A program made the position numbers and the translations under genes. Positions 11,802-23,121 of a stretch of 64,000 nucleotides of DNA are shown here, piece after piece; within the stretch, counting starts at the first letter, position 1; each line of letters starts with the position of its first letter. The notes beneath the pieces are model-generated. The model was given only the letters and a program-made list of their open reading frames with translations. It searched no databases and was not told the DNA's origin. The DNA is from Porodaedalea pini (taxonomy: Eukaryota; Basidiomycota; Agaricomycetes; Hymenochaetales; Hymenochaetaceae). Location: the NCBI GenBank assembly GCA_002794775.1, contig NBAY01000013.1, positions 372,001 to 436,000 of the forward strand, given 5' to 3'.

Positions 11802-13043
11802 ATGAGGATCTTCTCTCTTCCGCTCGCAGTGCTCGCACTCGCGAGTAGCGTGTCGGCACAATATCTTTCGGAAGGCTGGAAACCCGGACAGCCCGTCGTG
11901 AAAGGCGAGACCGGCTACACCTATCAAGCCGCACAGACAGGAGACGCAGTTCGTCCCGCAGCGTCTGGCACCATTGGAGCACAGCAGCAACAGAAGCCGG
12001 AATTCACAGTCTCAGCAAAGAGCCTGTCCTCACTCTTCAGCTTGGAGTCGCTCCTCGAATCGGCACCGATACAAGCGCTGTTTGGCCGCGCAGGCGTGAA
12101 CATCTCGGAGAAGCTTGAGGCGGCGCGCGCACAGGCGAGCATATGGGACGAGCGCATCCCGCTCCTTACGGATGATAATTATGAGGATGTTGTCGTTGAG
12201 GAGAAGTTTGAATCGCTCGAGGAGGAGAGGGATCGGGTTTGGTTTATTGTCATGTACGTGCGACTCAGACTATTTACTTATCGCTGTTGACTGATATTTT
12301 ATATAGTTCTTTATCAGCTGTACAGAAGGAAGGCATCTCGAAATACGTTGATGAGCAGTTCGACAAGGCGTTCAACCTCACGCAGGAAGCTGGGGACTTG
12401 CCGCACGTGCGCTGGGGACGGATCGACTACATGAACGTTACAAGAATCACGACTAAATGGAATGTTTGGAGGTCAGTACGTACCAATTCACATTTTTAAA
12501 TTGAAGCTGATGGCACAAAAGAGCGCCTTTCCTCGTAGTCGCGAAAGATAGAGGTCAGACACTGCGATTCTACCGGCCTGGACAAATTCGCCTGCAGGGC
12601 GAAGTGCTCCGGGAGTTCTTGAGACGGGATGCATGGGAGCAAAGTGTGCCATGGCGGTCCGCGTTTGGCCCTGGAGGTAGCAGGTGCGTATTGCAACACC
12701 CAAAAGTGTATTTGCTGTCAACTTGCCTCGTTACAGAGAGTTCGTGATGGATTGCTTCGCGGCGGCTCTGACGAAGATGTACGATATCACAGTGATGGTT
12801 CCCCGCTGGCTGTTGCTCCTCATATCGGGCTCCCTCGCATCAATTCTCGTTAACATCATGCACAACTCCAAGTCTCTGTGGTCTTCCAGTGCACCGAAGC
12901 CGAATCCTCCTGCGAGAGCATCGGAGCCGTTTGCGTCTTCTGATCCTGCGCCGGCTTCTGCTAGTCCTCGAACGCAGTCGACGGCATCCGGGTTGAAAAC
13001 CTCGAAGGGCGGAGCAAGCAAGAGGAAAGGAGGCAAGAAGTGA
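11802..13043 (+). CDS. ER membrane protein with thioredoxin-like fold, no CxxC
   Basis: The N-terminus MRIFSLPLAVLALASSVSAQ is a clear signal peptide. The luminal part contains a Gln/Ala-rich linker, then a predicted thioredoxin-like segment (RVWFIVISLSAVQKEG, HVRWGRIDYMNVT, WNVWRAPFLVVAKDRG, LRFYRPGQIRLQGEVLREFL). A membrane helix (PRWLLLLISGSLASILVNIM) precedes a cytosolic Ser/Ala/Pro tail ending KGGASKRKGGKK, a Lys-rich end resembling ER-retention signals. The layout resembles TMX-type ER thioredoxin-related proteins, but no CxxC is present, so it is probably not an active oxidoreductase. At least three introns; the first joins ...WFIV to ISLSAVQ. Start chosen at 11802 because it gives the signal peptide. 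Confidence 0.7.
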
Positions 13044-13473
13044 TATTATGATCTATTGTTTTGCTAAGGATCTATGTGTCGAACATAGTTTGTTGTAATG
13101 CACATGTTCATATACCTAATGTAATGGGAATAGATTTGATTTTTATTTATTATACTTTTTTGAATATATTGGTTGATACGGAAGCAAAGGATCGTGGGTC
13201 TAGCGACTGCGGCGCGAAGATCATCGTGTCTTGACTGCCGTGTTCACGTATTCAAGTCGCCTCATTGTCGCGCCCCAAGCTCGCCCTCAGACATCTTACA
13301 TCCAGCGGGCTGACACTAACAGCCCTGGACAGAACGTGAGCCTGTCCGACCGGTGCGCGCCACGAAAATCTTTCTACGCCGCGAGCAAAGTAACTCAAGA
13401 TTGCTCGAGAACTAAGCCGGCTGTTTCTCTTCCCATCCTAAACATATCTCTGAGAGACTGGATGATACTCACC
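13044..13473. other. Intergenic region upstream of KEX1-like gene
   Basis: This 430-base stretch holds the 3' end of the ER protein transcript (AT-rich, near 13060-13170) and the presumed promoter and 5' leader of the carboxypeptidase gene. The in-frame open reading before 13474 has no ATG that improves the signal peptide. Nothing else seen. Confidence 0.5.
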
Positions 13474-15961
13474 ATGCGAGGCCTGCCTTTTGGACTTCTT
13501 CTCTCGACACTCGGGTTTCTGAGCTCGTGGCCCTCGGTGAGCGCAGCACCAACAGATAGTACGTCCTCACCACGTAGCCTCCGCAACGCGCCCAGTCCAC
13601 TCACCCAACTCAAACTCGCACAGTACCTTCCGCCGCATCTTTCTACGTACGCTCGCTTCCGGACCTACATCAGGATGAGACGAACCCTCTGCATATTTAC
13701 TCGGGCCACCTGTCGTCAGACCCGGACGCGGCGCACCTACCGGCGACGACCGTGTCCGCGCACCTGTTCTTCGTGCTCATCAAGGCGCGCCGTACGGCGG
13801 ACAAGGAGCGCATACTCTTTTGGTTTAATGTATGCCATATTCTAATTATTTGTTCATCCTTCTTTGGTTTTGGAGACTGATGAATGTCGTATGGGTACAG
13901 GGAGGACCGGGATGCTCGTCATTTGACGGACTGATGATGGAGACGGGTCCGTTTCGGCCGGATGGTAATGGAGGACTGGAGACTGTAGAAGGGGGCTGGG
14001 AGGAATATACAAACATGGTCTTTGGTGAGCACAAGCGTCCATACCCTTTTGTCCTTTGCTAACGCATGTCTTGTCCCAAGTCGATCAGCCAGCTGGCACT
14101 GGTTACTCGTACACGAGCACAGACAGATATGTGCATGAACTTTCAGACGTATGTTCTTATAACTCCTACGCAGTTCAGTCCTGTCTTACGACCTAGAGCG
14201 TTAGGTTGCAGATCAAGTAGTGGAGTTTATGCGCAATTTCTACGAGGTGTTTCCAGAGTACCAGACCATGGAAGTGAGCCTCACTTCGTTGTTCTTAACT
14301 CAGCTGGTCCTCATTGTCTTACTCATAGACTTATATTGGTGGCGAAAGCTATGCGGGTCAATATATACCTTATATTGGTTCGTGAAGGCTCTCTCTATTG
14401 GAGTATCACATGCCAAACTATCTTCCACTTTCAGGAGATGCTATTCTTTCTTCAAATCTGGGCATCAGTCTAAAAGGCTTAGCCATTGGCAACGGGTGGA
14501 TTGACGCACGCCACCAATACCCTGCCTACCTCGACTACGCAGTCAAACACGCTCTTATTGAGGAGAACTCTGATGTAGGTCTCTTCCGATACGGTTCCCG
14601 CCCTTTGCCTTTAAATGATTTTCATAATCCTTCGTTTCTTTTCAGATATGGAAAAAGGTAAAAGAAGAGACGGACGACTGTCTAGCTGATCTCGATAAAA
14701 TCACTGGTCCAGTGCCCATCCAACTTCCGAAATGCGAAGGGCTTGTCACATCCGTCGCGATGTCTCGAGATATCGTGTGAGATTCGTCCCTCTTGCTAGT
14801 TATACGCGAATGCTGATCCAGAGACAGTGTTGATGGTCAGAAAATGTGCATGAATGTCTATGATGTGCGTCTGGTGGACAAAGAAGGTGCATGTGGTATG
14901 AACTGGCCACCAAGCTTGCCTGACGTGTCGAAGTACCTCGGAGTGAGACCATCTCGTTTTTGTTAAAAAGACATCGTTTCTGAAGGCTTCATCTAGCGCA
15001 AGGAGGTTGTCAGTGCCTTCCATGCCGACGCGAAGTCAGAATCATGGGTTGAGTGCAATGGTCGCGTCGGCCGCGAGCTGCGCAATCGCGAATCCCCATC
15101 GTCGATCACTGTCCTGCCCAAGCTCATCGAGAAGGTACCTGTCATGCTGTTCGCGGGCGACCAGGACTTTATCTGCAATTACATGGGGATCGAGAGCCTG
15201 ATCCAGGACATGGAGTGGAACGGCGAGAGGGGTCTTGGAGTGAGTTCACTCGTTAATATACATAAACATATATTGATTCCTATTATAAAACAATTAGACT
15301 GTGAAGACAGAGTCATGGTCCGTCGACGACACGCCGGCGGGCACCTGGGTCGAGTCGCGCGGACTGACTTACGTGAAGATCTTCAACTCGTCGCACATGG
15401 TGCCGTTCGATCTACCGCTTGTTGCGCACGACATGATCTTGCGCTTCATGGGCGTCAACTTCTCTGCCATCGCGGACGGATCCGCGCGCATACCGAGTAA
15501 AGTTGGGGATGAAGAGAAGCCGTTGCCGGTTGTCTTGGAGGGAGAGAATGGCTCTGACGCGCATATTCCGGTGCCTGCGGGCAAGACTCCTGAGCAGGAC
15601 AAGGCAATGTGGGAAGGTGAGTCCGACATTCGTTCTAGTTAGTCTTGCAATTCTAATCGTTCTTGAAGCATATTACAACGCTGGGTCGGCGGCACTTGTA
15701 CTAGTGCTCATTGCACTTGCGATCGGCGTATTCCTGTTCTGCCGACGTCGACGTAGGACAGGCAAACACTCTATTGGCATCTCGGAGGAAGCAATACCTC
15801 TCAGCCAGAGTGTCCGCCTGCATGATGTGAACGGCCACGAAGAGGATGCGAGTTACAAGGGTAAGGGACGAGCTTTAGAGAGCGAAGCTATATTTGACGT
15901 CGGTGAGGGCAGTGATGATGAAAGCGAGTATCGCGACCGCGACGAAGGGCGTCGAAAGTAG
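13474..15961 (+). CDS. KEX1: Kex1-type serine carboxypeptidase
   Basis: Kex1 is a late-Golgi membrane carboxypeptidase that trims basic residues from pheromone and other precursors after Kex2 cleavage. The start at 13474 gives a signal peptide ([20 protein letters not shown]). Exons 13474-13558, 13624-13829 and 13901 onward are in phase. Family S10 marks follow: [39 protein letters not shown] (catalytic Ser), [21 protein letters not shown] (catalytic Asp) and SSHMVPFD (catalytic His). A single membrane helix ([17 protein letters not shown]) and an Arg-rich stop-transfer follow, then an acidic cytosolic tail ending at TAG 15959-15961. The membrane anchor and tail separate it from soluble vacuolar carboxypeptidase Y. 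About eight introns. Confidence 0.9.
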
Positions 15962-16093
15962 ACAGCGTAGATTGGACATTTTTTCCATGGTCTATTTCAA
16001 GGTTACATTATTGGATGGCAATGAACATACATACGCGAAAAGAAAGACGTGAAAGTCACGATGTTGTGTATGCGTCATGGTTTGACCAGACCG

Positions 16094-16273
16094 TCAAGGC
16101 CACATAGTAGCATGATACGGGAGGTACAGGAATATGACGCCCAGCGCCCCGTACACCACCCCCACGCTCTCTCCCGCACAAGACGAATCGACACCCGAAG
16201 GCGGACTCAGCCGCATGAGAGATGCAAGCGAGCGCAGAGGCGGCGCCCGGAGGACCGTCGTTCTGGTGAGCAT
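16094..16273 (-). CDS. Possible 59-residue mitochondrial membrane protein
   Basis: This is a single-exon open frame of 60 codons. The first 25 residues (MLTRTTVLRAPPLRSLASLM...) are rich in Arg, Ser and Leu with no acidic residue, like a mitochondrial presequence. A hydrophobic helix near the C-terminus (VGVVYGALGVIFLYLP) is followed by YHATMWP. It sits between the 3' end of the KEX1-like gene and the start of SPC19, on the opposite strand. The frame stays open further upstream, so a longer form or an extra exon is possible. I do not recognise the family; size and layout recall small respiratory-chain or MICOS/ATP-synthase accessory subunits. Could also be a chance frame in GC-rich DNA. Confidence 0.4.
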   Translation of the reverse strand: MLTRTTVLRAPPLRSLASLMRLSPPSGVDSSCAGESVGVVYGALGVIFLYLPYHATMWP

Positions 16274-16556
16274 CAACCCCAGCCCCAAAGGGCTAAGGGA
16301 CGCCTCGCTCTGCCGACCAGAATGCGTAACGCCATCCAGCGCCGCGAACGGCGCCGCGCCCGCGAGAGGGGCGGGAGCTTCGGTGCGATCGGCGAGACAC
16401 CATGAAGGAAAACACAGGTCGAAAATTTCGGTGAATTTATAGCCTGGCTGAGCTCGGAAAAGGCCGAAGTGCACGTGAGCCTCTTTTAGGGAAAGAGCGC
16501 GTCGTTGGGCGCGTTCGCCAGGTTGGAAGTGCGCTCTACCCTGCCTTTCTAGACCA

Positions 16557-17248
16557 ATGTCTCGCGTACCACGTGAGTCGATATTCACGGGCGGCGGGCA
16601 TGCTATTAGGGACTCCGGCGTTGTATGCAGCCCGAGCTTGCTTGACTGTGTAGCTAACCTCGGGGACGTATGTGCGGAGACGCATGACTCGCAGCAGCTC
16701 CTCCGGAACGGCACGTTTGACCTGAAGCGTATGGGCCGTGTCCTCAGCAGCCAGCGCGTACGAATCCTCGAATCTCTCCTTTTTTTAATCACAACTCACG
16801 TGTCCTTGCTGCGACACAGGTGTATCTGTTTGTGAACGAGTCGATGGTGAAGCAGTACAAGGAGGACCTCACGGAGGAGATCGAGCCGCAGATCCTCGAA
16901 CTCATCGAACGCGCTAAAAGAGGGCTCAGAGCACTCGAACGGCAACGGCACTCCCTAAAGACGAAGGTATGCTGGCACCTTTTTGCATCTCGGGTAGAAC
17001 AGTACTCATAATGAACCAGGCCGACCATGTGCACGTTACGAAAGCTTCGACGCATCGCAGTGTTCAGAGCCGGATGGACGAGCGCAAACTCCGGATACTG
17101 ACCGGACAAAGGCAGGATCTCAAAAGAGAGCTTCAAACCCTTCAGGCCGAGCTGGATGCTTTGGTATGAACACTACTTGTTTTTCTCATTTGTTCGAAAC
17201 GACTTGATCCATTTCGCTCAGGAATCGGGCTACGACGTCTCTTCATGA
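16557..17248 (+). CDS. SPC19: DASH complex subunit Spc19
   Basis: Spc19 is a subunit of the fungal DASH/Dam1 ring that couples kinetochores to spindle microtubules. Four exons are in phase (16557-16757, 16820-16966, 17020-17163, 17222-17248), giving 172 residues, the usual size. The N-terminal region has SPSLLDCVANLGDVCAETHD and QQLLRNGTFDLKRMGRVLSS, followed by VYLFVNESMVKQYKEDL and EEIEPQILELIERAKRGL. The C-terminal half is a predicted coiled coil (RILTGQRQDLKRELQTLQAE) ending ESGYDVSS. The pattern of a cysteine-containing helix, a central VYLFVNES segment and a coiled coil fits the family. It is the second spindle gene in the window, with the GCP5-like gene about 11 kb away. Confidence 0.85.
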
Positions 17249-17423
17249 CCCATGATCGGATACCCCTGTCTCTTGTATACCGTGTATCGATATCAAAAAT
17301 GTATCATTCCAGAGGATGCAGAAATTGCACAATAATTTACTTGACAATGTTTGTGAATGCTACAGACCAAGGGAGAAAAAAGGCAATAAGAAAAACAACG
17401 CGAATGTGTGCGGAAAGGTTTGT

Positions 17424-19882
17424 TCAAGCCCAAGGATTCTCATCATGTGGAGGTAAGTCAGGCATGGCGACTTGTGCATGTGGAGGTGGTGTCGTAGCGC
17501 GGGCAATGTCCTCGTCGGCGACTTCGATAACGGTATCATCGTGCCACGTCTCAGGATGTTCAACAGCCTCGCTCGTCGGTTCGACGCCTTTGACATCTTC
17601 GAGGTTCCCCTGCTCGATCTTCTCATCCGGGATGAACTGGCCCTGCGTGAATGCCTTTCGCCACCCTGAACCTCGCACTGCAGGCTCTCCGTGCCGCCGC
17701 TCACGGGTCATCTCTTCTGCTGCTGCGGCCTCGTTTTCCACCACAAGGTCGACCGCGTCCGTCAGAAGGTTTCGTTTCCCGCCTGGCGGCGCCGGTGCAG
17801 AGCGATCGAGGGATGACGAAGAACCGTGAGCCTGACCGAGCAGGGGGGAGCCGGAAGCTGAAGGGGGGCGCAAAATTCTGGGGCTGGCCGCGCGTCGTGG
17901 GCCCTTTGTCCACGTTAGCCGCACGCCATCTTCAGGCGGCGGCGTGGAAATGTCAGATTTGTCAATGACTGGCCCGTTGTTTAACCAGGAAGCGTTGGAG
18001 TCCCGACCGCGAGTTCCGCGAATCTTGCCTTTCCCCTTTGCTGCACTTGACCCACTGGACGTACTAGCAGAAGAATGTCGACTCACGAGAGGAGGTCCGC
18101 CGCGAATAGCACCGTACCCGGTAGGTCGTTTCTCGCCCGGAAGTAATGCTGTCGAGCCACGGAGCGGAGAAAAGTATGCATTCCGCTCGTCTCGCAAAAC
18201 ACGTTCCTCTTCATCCCACATAGCCTTACGAGCAATCTCGGAGCTCGCGTCAATACATGGATAAAGATAATCGCCAAAGAGGTAGTTTCGGCTCTGCTCG
18301 TAAAGTAGCTCTTCCTCTGCGTTTGTCTCGCCAAAAGGAAGCTCAAAGCCTCGACGTTCAGTCAACGCCTTCTCTTGGGCGATGTTGAGCATATCACGCG
18401 CCTCGTGCACTACAGCGGCAGCCTGATCTTCCAAGAGTGGTGCGTAGACGTCTTCGTCGTCTTCATTGCCGCCCATATGTCGAATTGCCCTGCTCGATGT
18501 CCCATTGCGTTCTGTCACATCCGCGGGCATAGGTAGCCAGTATTTCTTCTGTCCGCCCTTCGTGTAACGTAGCCCCGCTTTTATACGTCTGTCGCGCCCG
18601 CTGCCCTGATGGATAAACCCTTCTGCAGGCTCGAACTCCCTGTAATCCATTCCCTCGCCCCTCAGTGTTGCCTTGGCGTCTTCTACAACGTCCTGTAGTC
18701 CAAATGCATCCCGGAAGGCATAGTACATTGGCATGCGAGCCGCATACATGATGTTGCGGTCAATATAGTCCGTATGCGAGAAAGCGTACATGTGCGCGAT
18801 GGCAAACAAGGGCATTTCAAAGCAGATGAGGGTATCGGTGAGTCCGAGGGATATATGCTCCCCGTCTGTGTACGGTCCAAGTTTCTTTATGGCACCAGCG
18901 CTAACAATTATTGATATAAAGATGGATTGCCAGAAAGAGAAAAACAGTATGCCCTTGACGCAGAGGAACTTAGGCATGGGTCTAAGGGAAAGCTGCTAAG
19001 CAAATTTATCATGGTAACAAAGTAAGGAAACACATACCGGAATGGTTTAAGATCATCGTTGACGACCATCCAAAACATCGCAAGACAGTACAGACTAAGA
19101 CAGATACTGACATTGTACACTATACTGATGTACAGGTATCCTGAATCTGCTCGGAAAGTGCCTTCGTTGTATTTGCCAACAGCTTTCAAAATGAGAGTCG
19201 CAGCAGCAAGTACAGGCTTAACCTCAACATACTCTGTCGAATAAAAAGAGATGAGTACCTCAGCACGGCTGAAATCTTATCCAAACACGCACGGATAATG
19301 CCTCTCTTCAGAAAAAGGAATACGTACGGGTCGCTGACGTCTATCTCTCTCTTGAAGAGACTGACAGGGAAGACAGAATGTTTTGGTTCGCGCCCATGTA
19401 AAAGAATGAGCAATGAACGTTCTCCGCCGAGATAGCCGAGTAAAAGGTTGAAAAAACAGTAAATCACAAATGCCTGCGGGAATTGCGTACATTTTGTAAG
19501 TTAACAGTCTCTATTCCAGGTACGTGCAACGAACCTCGTATATGTCGCGAATGGCATCAATTATAAAGGCAGCGTTCAAAGAGAACAACGAAATGAGGGA
19601 GGAAACAGCGTAAACGGGGACCATGAGCATAATGCGAACAACCATCCTATCGACAACAGTGTGAGCATCACAGACACGCCAGCCGCCGACCCCTGGAGCT
19701 ACCTACCTTTGAAGCATAGGTTTTCTATAGTTCTTGAGATGCAGGAAGATAGACATGCCTGAGACAAATACCGCGAACGCTGTACATATGCCAGACGAGA
19801 CGAGCACAGGTAGCGGAAGTGAGGAGCCTGAGCCTGAGCCAAGGGGCTCCTCTAACACCGTAAAGTTCTCGGCGTCGAACAT
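17424..19882 (-). CDS. TMEM184 / organic solute transporter alpha family protein
   Basis: This multi-pass membrane protein belongs to the DUF300 (OST-alpha/TMEM184) family; fungal members are uncharacterised, some relatives being vacuolar. The start (CAT at 19880-19882) gives MFDAENFTVLEEPLGSGSG, followed by membrane segments including LPVLVSSGICTAFAVFVSGM, RIMLMVPVYAVSSLISLF, AFVIYCFFNLLLGYLGGE, LYISIVYNVSICLSLYCLAM, FLCVKGILFFSFWQSIFISI and LICFEMPLFAIAHMYAFS. Characteristic motifs are NAAFIIDAIRDIYEAFVIY and VKGILFFSFWQ. A long hydrophilic cytosolic tail of about 400 residues follows in the last exon, Ser/Pro-rich, ending DLPPHDENPWA. About seven exons. Transport activity is not established for this branch. 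Confidence 0.9.
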
Positions 19883-20471
19883 AGCTGTAAGTTCATGCGC
19901 TCCTAGCGCGAGGTACTTGGTTCCAGCCTTTAATAAGGATTCCGTAGAGAGGGTATACTTTAAGGAGGCGCGTCGATGACGCTGCGAGGACGCTGCGGAC
20001 TCAGGAACACACGCGAGCTAAATAGGTCTTCCATTCGTGGGAATATTATAGTCTAATCCGCCCCCGGAAGCCTGATCGGGATCGACGCTACATTTTCATG
20101 AAAAAAAAAGGCGGATTTCTTTTTCTAAACTACTAACTGAATGCCGACCATTGGACCAAGGATCGCAAGTCTCGTGAGGTCGCCACGCTTTCGTACAAAA
20201 AACATGGCCAATGTACAGAAGGCAAAAGCTTGGCTTCTTCGGAGGCTACGCTAACAACCCTGTATGTGGCCAACTTCCTTAATTTTCGTAGAGCATTCGC
20301 TTGACCTGAAGCTCTCCTACTAGACTTTGGAGCTCGTCCAGCAAACATCCCAATATAGACAGCTCAAGAAAGGTGCCAATGAATTTAGCTCCCTCATTCA
20401 ATTATAAGAACGGGTGCTTGCTGGAGCGATGTACAGTCAATAAAAAGAGTATCCGTCAAAAGTCGATAAGA
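19883..20471. other. Intergenic region
   Basis: This 589-base spacer lies between the start of the TMEM184-like gene and the 3' end of the gephyrin-like gene, both on the minus strand. It should hold the TMEM184 promoter and the gephyrin 3' UTR. I see no convincing gene or repeat. Confidence 0.5.
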
Positions 20472-22935
20472 TTATTCCATTACAATTTCTCCGATCAAGA
20501 TTGCGTCTGCCGCCTCTCCGGCTTTCAGCTCTGTCGGCCTTCCTTCCTTTCTCTGCGGAAGCACAACCAGTCCATTCGCCCCACTTAAACTTGCTACTCG
20601 ACTCGAGCGCTGCCCGCCTGTGGTCCGCGCTCTCAAACCATTTGGTCCGGTGCTGATCACCACGCGGTGAAACTCTGTGCGTGGATCGAGGCGCATAGAA
20701 TCAGTGAGCTGAACAGTATTTTTGACGAAAACAAATCAGTTTTTGTCAAGTTTGGGGATGTAGCATCGGCACCACTCGCCTGCACGCGCACGCGCGGAAG
20801 CTGACACTTCGACTCGGGCCAGCCGCCAAGTTTCCTCAGCGCGGGAACGACGAATATGTAAAAGCACACCAGCGCTGACGCAGGGTTTCCGGGAAGCGCA
20901 AAGACTGGTTTCGGACGCTTATGGTCGTCGACTTCCACAGGGACAGTCGCAAATGTCGTGGGCTTCCCGGGCTTAATGGTAACGCGCCCGAAATGGATCG
21001 TACCGTCGAGATGCCTCTCGATGACTGGCTTTAGCAAGTCTGAGGCACCCATAGAGGTCCCTCCCGTTGTAAGCACAAGATCAGCCTGCTGAAGGCCCTT
21101 TTTAAGCGTTTCGACGTGCGAGTGAATGCTTATTCTGCATCAGATATATAGCACTGCATCAAAAAGATAACTAGCTTACTCGTCTTTCACAATTCCAAGG
21201 TCGATCACTTCGTAGCCCATTGTTTCAAGTGCAGCTTGCAGGGATGGGCGGTTTGTATCCCAAATGCCACTCCACTTTTCTTCCGATTTCCGTGACGTAG
21301 CCCTTTCCTCAACAAACGAAGAGCCTTGAATATCTACCAGCTCATTTCCTGTGCTCATGACCGCGATGACTGGTTTGCGGTAGCTTACTACCTAGAATAT
21401 GGAGACATTTTGAGGGAACCCGTTGGCTCAGCTTGCTTCGTAGCGGAGAATAGTACAAACCTCTCTGCGACCCACAAACGCGAGCGTCCCGATTTCACCT
21501 CCAATCCCACCAAGGATCTCTCCCTTCAGAAGCACCAATTCTCCCTTCTTAACATCTGACCCCGGTGCGCGGACGTTCTCCGCGGGCGAGGTCTGCACTA
21601 ATGTGCGCACTTCTCTCTCCTCGTTATCTGGAGTTGAAGAAACTAGCTGAGTCTCTTCGACTATGACAACACTGTCTGTGTCGGTGGGGAGCGGTGCTCC
21701 TGTGTTTATCCGGTATATAGAACCTGAGGGCAGCGGTGACGAGAGAGTGTGGGTCTGAGGAGTGACGACTTGGTAGACACCAGGTGCGTCCGATGCTATC
21801 AAAACTGGATTAAGTACCGAGAACTATCGGTGTAACTGTACAATCGCACATCGCACTGCGTATCCGTCCATGTTCGTCGTCGGAGACACTGGAATATCGT
21901 GAGGAGCATACACGTCCTCAGCGAGCACGGACCCTTTCAGTGCAGCAGTCACCTGCGAATTTTCAATCATTAGCACAAATTAATAGTCGGGTAGGAAAAA
22001 GTGATTGACCGGCTGCTTTACGACATCTGTCTCTGGTATGTGATCGAAAATAGCTTCCAGTGCGGACTCGTATGAGACCAGGGCGTACGGAGAGATCCTG
22101 TGCCTCGTAGCCACTTGCAAACAATATATTTCAGTCCAGACTTATCCAAGGTGTATGCATATATTCACCTGAGGAACCCGCGTCAGCCTGAGCACGAGGC
22201 TTACGAGCATGATATTCATCATCATCATGGTGTGCACATTGATGCTCATGCGCATGTCGACCTTGATATGTAGAAGCAATAGGATTCTCGCCGCGCGCCA
22301 ACGCGGAGTGCACCTCCTTGCCCAAGCCGCCGCGTAGCAGCTCAAGGGCATGGCCAATAATTCCAGGGCGGGCTTCATCATCCCCAAGCAGAGCACTGAG
22401 ATTCTCGCGCACGGCCTTTACGCTGCCGGGTAGTGTAACGACGAGCGTGCGGCTTCCACATACGGTACCCGCGACTGGCCGCGAGAGTGCCGCGAGCGGT
22501 GTATGCGCGAGCGATGCGGAGAGAAGAAGGTGTACGATCCCTGGTGCTTCGCGCTCTAGCAAAGGTTTGATTGCCTATTCATAATAAATTATCTGTATTA
22601 TTCTCATTATGCGTACGAAAGAGAGCTCACCTCGGGTGCGCGGTCCCTGGTCCCAAGCCCAGTTCCGCCGGTTGTGATTATCCAGTCCACATCCCCGGAC
22701 GCGCTCCACCGTACAACAGCCTCCCGAATTGCCTGCTCATCATCCGATACAATCAGCGTGCCAGTGACCTCGAAGGCTCTCTCGGTGATAAGTTCTTTAA
22801 TGAGAGGACCAGACTTGTCTGCAGACGCGTCTTTTGACGCGGTGTCACTGACTATCCGTTCGTAGAATTAATGCGCTGAAGATAAAACATGATCAGGGAG
22901 TTTATACCTGTGAGTATCGCGACGCGATACGCCAT
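20472..22935 (-). CDS. Gephyrin/CnxE-type molybdenum cofactor synthesis protein
   Basis: This two-domain fusion adenylylates molybdopterin (MogA-like G domain) and inserts molybdate (MoeA-like E domain). The start is CAT at 22933-22935 (MAYRVAILTVSDTA). The G domain has DVDWIITTGGTGLGTRD and LEREAPGI, then SRPVAGTVCGSRTLVVTLPG. A His-rich linker follows (GRHAHEHQCAHHDDDEYHAR). The E domain begins at HRISPYALVSYESAL and carries SPTTNMDGYAVR, RINTGAPLPTDTDSVV, VMSTGNELV, DTNRPSLQAAL, LVLTTGGTSMGASD and FALPGNPASALVCFYIFV, ending ADAILIGEIVME. Domain order is G then E, as in animal gephyrin. Both active-site regions look intact. Seven or more exons. Needed for nitrate reductase, xanthine dehydrogenase and sulfite oxidase activity. 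Confidence 0.93.
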
Positions 22936-23121
22936 GGTCAGAGGCAAGGTGCGAATATAGCGGCTTCAATCGTGCTTATGATGAAATCGGCTCAGGCGAG
23001 ATCGACGCTCGAGATAAGGTTATAAACGACTCGGAGATCGACGCTCAAGATCATCACGCATTGCAGAGAAAACAACAGCAAAAACAACAAATAAATCACA
23101 CGACAGCCATCAGTAGAAACG

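Noticed and set aside
13231..13473. In-frame extension upstream of the KEX1-like start
   Set aside because: It would bury the clear signal peptide that begins at 13474.
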